Origin: Gymnopus androsaceus JB14
Taxonomy: Eukaryota > Basidiomycota > Agaricomycetes > Agaricales > Omphalotaceae
DNA length: 64,000 nt
Assembly: GCA_009733575.1 (NCBI GenBank)
Contig: ML769520.1
Coordinates: 111,576 to 175,575 of the forward strand
Direction of reading: 5' to 3'
Within the stretch, counting starts at the first letter, position 1. Each line of letters opens with the position of its first letter. The notes beneath the pieces were generated by a model. That model had not been told where the DNA came from and did not search any database. It was given only the letters and a program-made list of their open reading frames with translations. A program made the position numbers and the translations under genes. Shown piece after piece: positions 1-12,109 of the stretch.

Positions 1-338
1 TTACTAACTTATCTACTGGGAAGCTTGCTGGCATTTATTTGCTAAGGGTGTACGATAGATAGATGCTTGCGCGGTATTCGTAGGCCGAGATAGATGCACC
101 GCTGGGCAGGATAATCTACTTGTAGATCATATATACACATTCGATGTACAGTATGTAGTAGTTATTGCCAGCTGTGGATAGCATGTAGCAATGAACCTAC
201 TAGAGCCGCCATCACCAATCTGAGGCGGGATTGATGGCGGGACTCGATCTAGAAATGATTCCCACGTGGGTTTGACGGCGACTGCGGGTGCGGTGCATGT
301 CACACTTCCATTCCTCCTCTTGACTTTACTCTTCCAAA
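1..338. other. Upstream region, no gene seen
   Basis: No convincing coding exon, RNA gene or repeat is visible. The stretch probably contains the promoter and 5' UTR of the mannosyltransferase gene that follows. No clear TATA element was recognised. Confidence 0.4.
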
Positions 339-2129
339 ATGATGACGCCTATGCGTTATGTTGTGCTCGTGCTGGCCATGGTTGTGCGTATTCATTGCGG
401 CGCTCTTCAATTCCTCATCTCAAGAGCTTTCCATATTTCAGATCAGTTTACACTACATTCTAAGCTTTACACATGAAGGATATGGGCAAGCCACTTCAAT
501 CTCGAAATTGAAGGACCAGTGGTCTGCTGGTGGACCACCATACAAGACCCCGGTCCCTGAAGAATACTATGTGGTGGACGATGCACCGCCCACCAGCCGC
601 AGAGCAAATGCTGCAATTGTCATGCTTGGTGCGTATGTGGGACTCTAGTCCTCAGAACATACCGTTGACTTTTTTCTCGCAGCACGAAACAGTGATTTGA
701 ATGGAATTGTCGTTAGCATGAAGCAAATGGAAGACCGATTCAACAAGAAGTTTCGTTACCCTTATGTCTTCTTGAACGAGGAGGAATTTTCAGAGTCGTT
801 CAAGAGGTAGGCTAATTGACCTTGCCCACGTAGCCGATTCTAATGCAAAGAACCCCTTAGCCGTATTACGGAACTTACGAATGCCAAAGTAGAATTTGGC
901 CTTATTCCAAGGGAGCACTGGTACCAACCAGATAGTATTGACGAAGAGAAGGCCTCAGCTGCTCGGCAATCCATGGTGAAAAACAATGTCATCTATGGAG
1001 GTATGTCGTGTGCAGTCTGTGTTTTCAACGAGATAGTAACACATAGTCTTTTGCAGGAAGTGTACCGTATCGCAACATGTGCCGTTTCAACTCTGGTGTA
1101 GGTTTATTCCTTTGGTCACTCTGATGTCTTATTCAATGATTGTCGATGCCTAGTTCTTCTACCGACACCCACTTCTCGACCAATACAAGTACTACTGGCG
1201 AGTAGAACCTAGCGTTACGTTCTTCTGTGACCTCGACTATGACCCCTTCTTGATCATGCAAGACCAGAACAAAGTCTACGGTGAGTTTTCCCTCGCTCAT
1301 ATCCAGAGACGACGTTGAATATTGTTGTCCAGGATTTACTGTGTCATTGTACGAATACGAGGCTACTATCCCCAGTTTGTGGCAGGCAGTCAAAGGTGAT
1401 TAGTCTCCCCACTTCATTGACAACTTTCCTCACGTGAATTTATGGCAGAATTCATCTCCGACAACCCAGACCTTGTGTCTCCTGACAACGCCATGGCTTT
1501 CCTCTCGGACGATGGCGGGGAGAGCTACAACAGATGTCACTGTGAGTTGAACGCCTACGTCGCTATTAAACCCAAGCTCATTCCATATAGTCTGGTCCAA
1601 CTTTGAAATCGGTGACTTGGATTTGTGGAGAAGTGAAGCTTACATGAAGTTCTTTGATCATCTGGACAAAAAGGGTGGTTTCTACTATGAGGTGCGTTTC
1701 CGTCTTTTGCGCTGTTCATCGATGTTGATCAAGGTTCTATAGCGTTGGGGAGATGCACCGGTTCACTCCATTGGCGCAGCGCTGTTTGCTAGGAAGGATC
1801 AGATTGTAAGTGAACAGGAATCAGAGTCATAATTTGAATTGACGTTCTTGTGTTATCCCTAGCACTTCTTCAATGATATCGGTATGACCAAACGCATCCA
1901 TCGTCCGTTACACTTCTTTTCTTACTTTTTCTCTTCAGGATACCGGACATGAACCTTTCCAGCATTGCCCGCAAGGCGAAGCCCACTCAAGAGGGAAATG
2001 CTGGTGTGATTCTTCTCAAAACTTCGGTTCGTATTCGCTTCTTATGTACATCCAACTTCACGTTCTAACCTTTCTTTAGACTACGAATGGTATTCGTGTC
2101 TGAACCGATATGATAAGATGTTTCAATAG
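339..2129 (+). CDS. Alpha-1,2-mannosyltransferase, GT15 (KRE2/MNT1 family)
   Basis: Golgi type II membrane glycosyltransferase that adds alpha-1,2-mannose to O- and N-linked glycans using GDP-mannose. Starting at the ATG at 339, exon 1 (339-383) and an intron at 384-441 give a short N-terminal hydrophobic anchor. A second intron lies at 629-682. Exons then spell the GT15 core: a [14 protein letters not shown] motif, [18 protein letters not shown], the [14 protein letters not shown] signature and [12 protein letters not shown] near the C-terminus, followed by the final exon [14 protein letters not shown] ending at 2129. About ten short introns are needed. Oddity: in the exon beginning at 1939 the family C-terminal motif ([13 protein letters not shown]...KCWCD) is one base out of frame because of an apparent extra A near 1947; read literally, the protein would stop at 1950-1952. 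Family assignment is secure; the exact member (KRE2, KTR) is not resolved. Confidence 0.9.
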
Positions 2130-2787
2130 ATAGCAGAATGGACAATGTACTTTTTTATGCTTAGCTAGTCTCTCGATTACCTGTCTCCTATAGCGCACTG
2201 CTAATTCATAATTTATGTTTGGAACAATCCGTGATTTTTGGGGAGTGTGACAATTGTAGGTGGAAGCCAGGCGTTTTGTCACCAAACCAGCACGATCTCG
2301 CTCATGCTATGTACAGGCTCATTTGCTTAGAACTAGCCAGCTCCCGAATCCATTCATCCCCGATATTTTGTTAATTCAGCAAGTAATGGCACTAGGATAA
2401 TACCACACTGGTTCCTTATTGGCGAAGCGTCTTCAACTCTCCCGCCATGAGCTGATGGTATAGAACCCAGTATCAACTTTCGCGGACTTTTCCAGCCACT
2501 CCTCGGTCCATTCAGAACGGAATCTAGCTCTCTGAAGTATGGACACCTTCGTATGCGTTCCGCTCTGGTTCGCTCAAGCTATTAATTATTTGCTACTAAT
2601 GAAGACGCTAGATCCTGACTGGTTATACCCTCGTATGCTCGAAACGGCTAGAGCAAGAAGAAAAAAGGAAAGCGGAGAAGCAGAAACGAGGTGTTCGGTT
2701 GTACTGATCATCGAGATGGTATGCTCTTTTTTTTCATTTAACATGAGTGCCAAAGCACCTCGAATCTGGCAGCATACGGTACACATA
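2130..2787. other. Convergent intergenic region
   Basis: This lies between the stop of the mannosyltransferase (+) and the stop of the PI 4-kinase (-). Open frames here have no recognisable domain and are read as chance. It probably holds the two 3' UTRs. Confidence 0.5.
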
Positions 2788-5700
2788 TCATAATATCGAT
2801 TGGGAGTAATATTGATACTGAGGATCAGAGAGTAAGTAGACTGAGGAGGAACGAACTTTCGATGTAAACTCACTGAATCGTACAGCCTAGTCCAGTGCGA
2901 CCCCAAAGATGTATCAATCAATCGATCCACCAATTCCCCGACTAGAGAATGTGTTAGGGTTGGTTGGAAACGATCCCGAAGTTGGGCAGCTGTCTGATCT
3001 CCGAAGGCTGCGAAACAAGGAAGGGTAGAATCTGAAATATAGCAAACAACATTGAGATTTCATTGCCCGTTACTCGCACAGGTGAACTAACCTTTTTGCA
3101 TTAATTCCACCATAGCTAAAGGGAGAAAATAAGCGTTTCAATTCAACTAGGCACACACAGACACGTACTGATGATTCGGTCGCAGTGCTTTCTAGCCGCT
3201 TCAAACCCTTCTCTAAACAATTTCCGAAACTCTAGAAAAGGTGCACCATCAACTCCTCCTAGTACTTCAATGTACTCTGCGGGTAATTTAAACGGCGCTG
3301 CTTCAAATCTGATATTTCCCGGGGTGTTCGCTAGCATGAAACCAAAATCTATGTGGATGAGATGACCGTCTCTATCCAGGAGAATATTCCGTTGTGGCGA
3401 TCTTTGATTTGCAAGAGATAGGTTACGATCGAATATCCTGGGAGGACGTTAAATATGTAAGAGAGTGAAAATATATATCAATGAACCTACCAGCTAGAGA
3501 TTTTGCGAAATTCCTCTGAGCTCTAGCGAATTTGGCGGATGAAGGATCACCGTAGGTCTAATAATACAGGTCAGTACAAGCTTCAGAAGCATATATCTAA
3601 TACAAACCGATCTAAAGTGGTCAAACAGTGTAACATGTCCGAATCGACCTTCAGCTATTCGTCGAGCGTATTCGGATTTCTTGATGGAGTGTATAGAGAC
3701 AGCATCGGTGATCGTTTCTACCAGTCCCGACGAACCACCGGTTATCAGTATCCGGAAGCTGCAAGAGTTGGTTTTTCAGGACCGGGACTAAAGGATAGAA
3801 AAACTCACTATCGAATCCAGCATTGACAGCTTTCTTCCTCCCATATTCGTTGAAACTGATGGATCAGTTGAACAGCCAATTGCTCTTGACGGAGATCTCC
3901 ACCGGTTTTTACAATCACTGAGACGCAGTCCCAATTTGCTAGATATACATGTTAGCCTATGTACACGACCGGGTTCTATATCCTCACCAAGGTGACCATA
4001 AGGGGATCCATGTCGTATTCGACTCTGGAAATCACATCAACCGGTAAACTACACAAACAAGGTTTCAATACACACCTTCTTCGCCGTCCATGACTCGCTA
4101 AACACCACCGCAGAAGGATCAGCTTTGCTAATTTCCCGCCTGATGATCCCTTCGTCTTCCGCGGTCTTCATCCCTCCACTGATATCCCCAATCCGAATGA
4201 TACTCTCCGTCTCCCGATTCTCCCGCATATGCGCCATCCTTTCCTCTTCTAACGCCAGCATCTCCTGCATGATTCGATCTCGAATAGCCGATGCTTCGGA
4301 GAACTGTAACCGCATCCTGCTTGGTCCGGATTTACCAAAGTCCTGCGACCCACCAGCGATGCCAGTTCCTGTCCTCCTAGACTGCATTAGGGGCGCTTTT
4401 TGGTGGCTCGGTAGAGCTGGAGAAGCCAGTTCGAGCCAGGGATCCAGCTTAGCGGGCCCGATTGAGAAGCATCAGCGGTAGAACCATTGGTTGGTTCTCG
4501 GACGAGGTTGGCGTTTAGCTGCGCGAGCATGATCGCTGCTGTCCGCATCCGCTCCGAATACTCGTCGAGAGAAATCGAGTAGGGAGTTTCCACTGGATTC
4601 TGAACCTTCCGGGATGGAATTTTCCAGTTGCAAATTCAGAGGAGGGGGTATTCTAGGCGTGTACTTGTCCGCGGTTTCAAGACTCGGAGATGCATTCACC
4701 GATGACGGACGAGACCAAGCTGCTCTATCAAGGTCTTTGTTTTTGGGAGGAGGCGGTAGGACAATCGATTCTGAGAGATCGAATGGCTGAGAGAGAAGGG
4801 ATTGGTCTGGGCCGTACACCTGTTCGACAAGATCCATCTCCTCCTCCTCATCGGGGGATGTAGGTGTGGGAGGTATCACTGATAATGAATTCCTTGGGAA
4901 GAGTGTAGATTTTTCGTCGCGGGACATGTCGGTATCCTGGAGTGAATCGGATTTGCTTTTGTGCCGGAGTGGAAGTGGTAATACGGGGTTGAATGGATTG
5001 AGATCTCGAGACGCGCCGGATCGCTCATCTTCGCTGAGGATGATTTTCTTCAACACCTCCTTGTTCCCTCGCTTCTGTGGATCAAAATCAAGATCATCGT
5101 TGAGAATTTCCATGTATAGTAAGTAAGGGGCTCGTTCTGCAGAGTTGAGAACGACGCTTTCCCCAGGAGGTATCCGAACGATGCGGTGATGATGAGCATG
5201 CTGCGAAGAGTCTGACGACGTGCACCACATCGGCATACATACCTGTCGTGAAACATAAGTCGACCAAAAAGATGGTGATATAGTAGAGTTACCTCGGCCG
5301 GTAGTTTATGGTTAAGTGAGGTCAGTTCCGCTCTTAGGGCGCTCACACGGGCAGGCCTCGGAACCACCAGCAACCGGTTGGAGATGTTCTCGAGAGAAAG
5401 AATAAATTGTACCTAACAAAAGATGTCAGTCAATCACTTACGGTAAATGATATAACCCACTTCGGAGCGACAATAGTGGCCTTTCAATAGATGAATTTGA
5501 GATGGCATATCGTAGGTTTGTAATAACACGTCTGCGTGATTATATGAGGCTGTCCTTAGAGGAGCACGAGCAGAAGATATGGATGGTGATGATTGGTAGG
5601 GAGTGATGGTCTCTGGCTGTTCGGCATCTAGCTGGCCCAGGGGGATCCTCGGAATGACGGGACCGCCGTAAACCGCGAATATGTAATGGGAGAGCCGGTA

Positions 5701-6583
5701 CAGTTTGGGCGGGACCCATTGCACGTCGACGAGACAATATTAAAGGCTCGGATGGTTCTGATTCGGGAGATGGTGGACTGTCTTCAGCGCTGTCGGGAGG
5801 ATTCTCTAGCTCGTCATCCGCGGAGTCAGGGCTCGCGATTCGACCGACACCCATAGCTGAATCTTGTTCCTCCTGCTCGATGCTTTTAAACTCTGACAGC
5901 GCTGCATCATCCGCACGGCCTTGCTCAATGGCCACTTGACCCATAATATCCGTTAGCCGGGGCATAGCAGGTGTGCCAGCGAGAACCATTGCAATCCCAA
6001 TAAGTGCTGGCTCCATATGAGGCTTGACTTTCTTGCGGGAGAATCGAGAACTGAACGGGACGTTCATGGTTGAATATGGGGCCACTTGCGGAGGTAAATC
6101 ACCGAAGATGATTTCGTGGCACTTGTGAAGAACTCGTTGGCATATGACAAAGGAAGATGAATTATGAGGTGAGTTGGAAAGGTCCTTCAAGGCAGCCTGC
6201 ATGAACCATAAGGTCTGAGGGAGAGTTGAGCAATTGAGAAGAATGAATCGAGGAATATGGTCGTACGATCATGGCGATGTGAGTAGATTTCTGGGCAATT
6301 TCTACGACGAAGCATTCCAGTGCTCTAGATTTGGATGGTCTGGTGAGAAGAAGATGGCTGTATAAAGTCAAACTATGAATAAAAGAGAAGAACAAAGCGA
6401 CGAATACCAAACGAAGCCCCAAACATCGCGCAGCTCCGAGATTTCGAAGTCCCTAAGCCTTCGGGTTATGTAGTATGTGATACCTATGTTATCAGCATAT
6501 ATTGTGAGGTACTGAAGGGCCACTTCAACTGTGAAGAACGAAGGAGTTAGAAATAAGCGGAGGAGCAATCCATGAGTCGACAT
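2788..6583 (-). CDS. PIK1: Phosphatidylinositol 4-kinase, PIK1 / PI4K-beta type
   Basis: Makes PI4P from phosphatidylinositol, mainly at the Golgi, controlling secretion. Reading leftwards from the ATG at 6583, the N-terminus begins MSTHGLLLRLF and continues with the helical lipid-kinase-unique region (QYLTIYADNIGITYYITRRL). A long Ser/Pro/Glu-rich linker follows at about 5.8-4.6 kb. The catalytic part contains RIVRIPPGESVVLNSAERAPYL, a TAAIMLAQLNANL...GPLSWIPG stretch, SVIVKTGGDLRQEQLAVQL, SGLVETITDAVSIHSIKK, IKDRHNG, HLIHIDFGFMLANTPGN and a C-terminal QYQYYSQSIL ending at 2788. Several introns of about 50 nt separate these. Frame breaks of one base occur near 4566, in a G4 run at 4390-4393, and inside the catalytic loop near 3389. 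The essential nature of the enzyme argues for assembly indels. Its 5' end lies within 200 bp of the divergent gene at 6778. Confidence 0.92.
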
Positions 6584-6777
6584 TGAGCATTGGTTTGGGA
6601 TCGTGACTGTAAGAGGAAGGAGACAAGCGCAAGCGCCGAAAAGATTTCACAGGCGCTTCCCCTTTACTTATACCGTCACTTTAAAGTGGCAGCGGCTGCA
6701 GGTCGCTTTGCCCTCCGTAAGTATGGCCTTAATATACTCTATTTTGTCTACTAATTATGTCCTTGTTGACAGTTTTA
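6584..6777. promoter_or_regulatory. Short divergent promoter, PIK1 / disordered-protein gene
   Basis: Only 194 bp separate the ATG of the PI 4-kinase (-) from the chosen ATG at 6778 (+). A good intron (GTAAGT at about 6720, branch-like CTAATTAT, AG at 6771-6772) suggests a spliced 5' leader for the plus-strand gene. An upstream ATG at 6603-6605 could instead begin a short N-terminal extension. Confidence 0.5.
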
Positions 6778-9700
6778 ATGGCCACCCAGTCCTCTCCTTC
6801 TTTTTCTCGCTTCATGGGGTTCGGACTAAAGTCCTATTCTACGTCCCCTAGTCCCCGAAATCGCAGTTCAACCAACGAAAGTGATTGGTACATTCCTTAC
6901 AATGGTCCCTACGAGCAACCAAGACCTACTTATAGAAGGGAGAAGGAGCCAAACCGTGATAGTTGGGGTGACCCGGTGTTTGAAGAGGGAGAAAATGACG
7001 AAGAAGTTGTTTTCGATGATGTTGAGCTTCGTAATCGCTACGGAGGTCGAACCAGAGCTCGTACCCAATCTCTATCTCAGGCCGCACAGTTTCTTCTGGC
7101 ACTGTGGATCCAGGCAGGGTCAGTATGGCCACTGCACGACGCTCCACTGTCTCTCATGGAACCAATGTTCCTCCTGTCCCTTCGTATATCAATCTTGATA
7201 CTGCAGGAGGAGTGGGAGAGTCTCCAGTTCCTCGTCCGCGTAATTCTCGCGACACTCCTTCGTCGAGGAGGAAGAGCTTGGTCAGTTTGTTCACTTTCAA
7301 TAGTTCGAGCAAAAAAATGCCTCCTTCTCCAAAGATAGACAAGCAACACAGTCCTAGCGCCCCTAGACTTTCCCGTCAGGAACGTCCATCTACCAAGGTG
7401 GCGGAGATACCGCGTCTTCCATCTGATCCGGTGGCTGCAGCGGAAGCTCTCCGAGAATCTGCAACAACTGGTGATGAAGAGTATTACAATTCGTACTATT
7501 CATCGTTGATACAACACCCGAATCATCATCAGCCGCCCGAAACAGGTTTCCATCTCCAACAATCATCTTCCCCTCAGAGCCAACCTAAACCCATCGAATC
7601 CGAACCTTCTCCTTCTTCTGCAGCACATCCCTATGCTTATACCTTTTCCACAATGCCACCCGCTGACACTCCTCTTTCTGCGCCTCCTCCAAAAACACAT
7701 TTTGATACCACTGCCACATACCGCATCTACTCTGAGAATTCCCGCGTTATTTCCCCACCCCAAGTGATCAACTCCAACTCAATCGCACACAACAGCTCTG
7801 CGCTCTACTCACTCTCTCCAAAATTCCATCTCAACCCCTGATTTGCGTCACGCCGCTCGCGCCACTCCGCGGGCCAAGCCGCCACTTCCGAAAGGCAAAG
7901 ATCGTTGGCTTTCAGCCGAGACTTGGTGCGATGCCCTGCTCTTTCCCAGGCCTCGCTTCAAAGTGAAGCAAAATAAGGATCTGGCCAGCGGACGTATTGT
8001 TAGTCCCCCAGGCAGTCCTGTTCTTGGTTACTTTGCCAACGGCAATGGGCCTCAACCAGGCATGGCCTCTCGAGTACTCGCTCATTCCCGGTCGATGATA
8101 GATTTGAATGCACCTCCTGTTGCAGGACCATCTAGATTGGCACCGGACTACTCACTTCGAGTTCCGCCGTTACCAGAGAAGCCTCTTCCGTCCCCTACTT
8201 CTTCCAACCGACCACCACGGCCGAAAAGTTGGGCATTAGATGATCTTGCTTTGCCCAGCCCGGTTCCTTCATTGGCTAGGTATGTTTTTTCTCGTTGTCA
8301 GGTCCAATTAAGCTATTCTAAGCTTATTTCGACAGAGTTTTGGAAGAAGGTCAAATTCTGGAACACCAGCGGAAAAAGTGGCAGGCACAGGCAGTAAATT
8401 CGTTCCAAAATCACCGAGCCCGGTCACTTTCTCGTACTCGGGCAAAGTCTCTTACGAACAAGCAGCCAAAGGCAAAGGACACTTCGAGGATGGAATTTTT
8501 AGCAGCTCGAGGTCTTTTGGGAAACCAGGATGTCATTCCAGTCACTGTAGTGAAGCCCCGTCAGAGATCGGATAGTCAGACAGAGAGTCGTGGGACTACA
8601 GCTGGAACCTCTTCCCGTCATCATCATTCCTCTTCGTTATCAAAAACCCTGTCCAGGTCGTCTCGGACACACTCACGAAATCATTCCCGCAGCGAATCTA
8701 TCGGGAAATCTGCTGCAAAGATTGTCAAGCAGACCGCTTCTGCTTTATGTGCATTTGACGACGAAGGTATTAGTCCTGCGGAGGAGAGACCTCGTGATAT
8801 CGAAGGCGTTTTGCAGACCAACTCGACCAAGTTGATTAAGCTAGCCGATCCCGCTCAGTTATATATCGAATCGCCGTTGTCGAGTCGTAACGGTCACTCA
8901 GTGTCACCCACACCGTCCGGGATCAGCGAGTCGAGGATGGGCATCGCGCTGACAACGCCACCCATGACGGAAGAGACACTCGAGTCCATTAGGATGCCTG
9001 CTCATCCGTATGCCCAAGGAGGTCTCTCGTTCTATACGCCACCCTATGATCTTCAGTCTAATGCCCGAGGTGGACCTTACCCATCTGGTTCAGAGCAGCA
9101 GCAAGCCGTCGCAAAGAACCAAACCCTTGCTCCTCAATCATGGCATCCATACGCCAAAGCTGGCTCGTCATCTCGCGACTCTTATCAGAGCGAGATAAAA
9201 GTCGTCCCACGTCTACGATCCGACAGCAATGTGCCCCCTCCACAGAAAATGTGGGCTCAGTGGTCGTCGGGAGTCGTCCAGGAGATTTTGCCGAATGAGA
9301 TTCAATATTCGCCCTACCTCCCGTCTACAGATGATTTCCAGGTCCGCAAGCAGGTCAGGAATTCGAGCCCGATTTATGACACTGTGGGTGTTGGAGAAAC
9401 ACTAGCCTGGGCGGCTATGCAACCATATAGCAGGGACAGTGGGATTGGGACGAGCGAGGAACATACACCTGCGCGGGTCGAGCAACATGATCCGGAATTA
9501 AGCAGGAAACCAGTACAATACGATGTGACGCGGCCTTTGTATCTGCAGAAAGCCGTGCCCACGAGCCCTCTACAAGTTGCCGTATCGTCCTCCACTCCCG
9601 TACCACCAGCCACACCTCCTAGAAATGACTCTTCTGGTAATCAATCTTCTAATTCTTCACCCCCGATATCACCTCCACCACCGCTAGGAAGTGTAGACGA

Positions 9701-10771
9701 CCTTGCAAACTTCCACGACCTATTTTATCGGCCAAACATTTCACGGAACGTTTCTGCCAAAGAAAGTATTGCACCTCCCGAGATACCATGGGATGTTAAC
9801 AGCTCTGGTCAGCGGGGAAGTGGTCTTTCTAGCATCGCTCGACAGCTGAGTGAGGAACTCGACGAATCTCACGGATCGTTAAAGCACTCTATAAGTCTCC
9901 GCTCACAATCTAGTTTGTCTGCGTTGCGACAAAGTCTGTCATGATGCTCGTACATCGCCTGTTGACGCAAACCTTCGTTTCGTGTTCTCGGATATTCCCG
10001 AGACTCCGTCACTCAGCGACAGGAAAACTGCGCATGCGAACATCCTGGCTTTCAAACCGTCCATTCAGATTCCGGAAGACATCGAATCATCTAGAGCTTC
10101 GTCCCCTGCCAGGTCTCCCGTAGATAATCAAGACGCGTTAGGTGAGTTCACTCGTCCCAATTCAGATTTACTTCCTGACCACGATTGGAATCATAGATGA
10201 ATTCCGATTGGGCCATATTGAATCTGTTACGACTCCTCCTGCCGTATCGGGTGAAAATCGCGTCTCTTTCGCTGGTCAAATGGCGTTCGCGATGGGCGAA
10301 GAAGCTCAGCAGGATCATCATGACGATGAAAGTGAAGATGATGAGGATGAGGATGCTCAGCTGCTGTCTGCTCATCCTACTCACTCCAGCTTACAACCTC
10401 CATCTTCTGTACCTACCCGTTCAAGTTATATGACCACCTCGGATGCTTCCCGGATGTCTGGACTTTCCGACTTTCCAGATCCACCTCCACAACGAATGAC
10501 ACCTGCTCATATGTCATTGCTTAGCTCCTACTTTGACGATACGATCACGGAGAAAGAGATTGCTGATGTTCGGGCGTACGGGCACGTCAAACCCGCTACT
10601 CGTTCTCGCTCGGGGTCTGTCCTCAATTCGCGTCCTGAGGGTCAAGCCCCCGCCAAAGCTCCGGGCGACGTCCCCACTCCTCCGTATGATCGACAGGAAG
10701 GAAAATCATCGTTTGATAATGATGGAAACGAGGAAATCGATGATCTCATTGCAAGTCTTTCGCCTCTATGA
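6778..10771 (+). CDS. Large Ser/Pro-rich disordered protein, function unknown
   Basis: I do not recognise this family. The chosen start is MATQSSPSFSRFMGFGLK at 6778, after a leader intron. Likely introns: 7031-7080, which joins the two frames cleanly, one near 8281-8335 that restores a helical motif LEEGQILEHQRKKW, and 10141-10195. The product (about 1,200 residues) is dominated by Ser, Pro, Arg and Gln, with acidic runs near the C-terminus (DDESEDDEDEDAQ) and a folded-looking tail ending EEIDDLIASLSPL. No transmembrane segment or enzyme motif is seen. Near 9942 the frame breaks by one base: a stop follows LRQSLS, yet the next frame continues plausibly as DARTSPVDANLRFVFSDIP. This is an indel or an atypical intron. 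The 7.8 kb region may contain another intron. A cytoskeletal or signalling scaffold is possible but not supported by a motif. Confidence 0.6.
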
Positions 10772-12109
10772 ATGTTTTATTAATCCCCTAGGTCCTTTTG
10801 CATTTTTGGTCACCATATTCTTTCTTTGCGCTTAAAGTAGGGATTCTTGTATGTATCATTAATTATTTTGTAAGTACCGTCGTCACTTCCATTCATTTGT
10901 ACTTTTGTTGAGTTTAGAGCATGATCATTATTTCTACACTTATTCCTTCGTTTGCTACTTTTCTATACCTGACGCACTAATTTCGATACTGTTTCGTTCG
11001 TCGCTGTATGCGTTGACTTAGTTTAAATAATGTCATATAAAAAAATTGAAAGTTGTCTCTGATGCGCACCTGGACATATGAACATTAGACGAAGAATCCT
11101 TAACAGTTTTCGAGAGCCATCTATCAGCGGAGTTGCAGACGCAGACTTGGCAATTGTTGCTGCTCGAACTTTAGATGGTGAGTTTGTAGATACTACTTCT
11201 GGATACTATTGACATACCAGCTTAAAGTAATGCCTTGTGTTTGCATGCAACACTCTCCAATTTCTCTTTCTCCTGTATAATTTCCTCCATTATGAAGGAC
11301 CGTTATTGGGCCACAGGATCAATTCTGAAAAGCTCAAGCAGCGCTGCGCGGTCAAATGAATGAATGCTTTTAGAATCCCTCGAAACTCGCTTTTCTGTTG
11401 GCCGTCAGGTGCGCCCTTCAATCATAAATCGAGGGGTATAGGTCGTACAGTATATGCTTGTCGAAATCGGTGGATGAATGTGGTGGCCACAGCGACTAAA
11501 TCATTTATGTTCATTTCATTAAGTTCTGCTAGAAGTTGCTGTTGGTTCCCAGCAGTTGTTAGAATTTGGTGAACGTAGCTCATCCATAACGTTTGGGCGC
11601 TTATTCGCCATCATCATGGACCTCGTACACTGGGAATACTGTTCTACAGAAGGATGAAGTCTGTACACTGATCATGAGTACGTTATAGTATAGTATCTTT
11701 GAATATCTTACTATCAACCTAGATCATTCTTCGCCAGAGAGCACACTTCCTTAAAATCTAGGCTGTATTTTCTACTGGCGCATAAAATGAAGCTTCGGTA
11801 CCGGTGAAACCCTGCTCACTAGAAAGCTTTGTCAAACTTGCTAGTGTTGCACACGACTTTCATGGCCGCATATCAATGGCCTGAGACGATCTCTCCTGAT
11901 TTCAGGTTGCCTGAGGAATCATTCGCGTAAGCTTGTAATCACAAATGTGTCATGCTGATAAACGACTCTGTCCGATGTCGTTCGCTGAACCGTCCGTAGA
12001 CGACGCCCAAGCTCTTTGCTGGTATAAAAGCAAGGATAACTCTCCGGAATGAATATCAACACCCCAATTCTCAGTCCCCTCCAATCAAGTACACTTTCTT
12101 CGCAATCCA
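10772..12109. other. Gene-poor gap before the OYE gene
   Basis: About 1.3 kb without a gene I can support. A short open stretch at 11080-11180 begins MNIRRRILNSF and ends at a GTGAGT donor, so it could be an exon of a small or decayed gene, but no continuation is recognisable. The ORF at 11360-11572 has no familiar motif. Confidence 0.4.
12023..12030 (+). promoter_or_regulatory. TATA box of the OYE gene
   Basis: TATAAAAG lies 80 nt upstream of the ATG at 12110, in a suitable position for a basal promoter. Seen in the sequence; use is inferred. Confidence 0.55.

Noticed and set aside
2539..2933. ORFs on both strands in the PIK1 3' region
   Set aside because: They overlap the terminal PIK1 exon and intron (QYQYYSQSIL ending at 2788) and are read as shadows or UTR.
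7031..7080. Frame change in the disordered protein read as an indel
   Set aside because: A 50-nt intron with GTAATC...CTCAG joins the two frames exactly, so no indel is needed.
11360..11572. Small ORF in the gap before the OYE gene
   Set aside because: Cys/Trp-rich chance composition and no partner exon.
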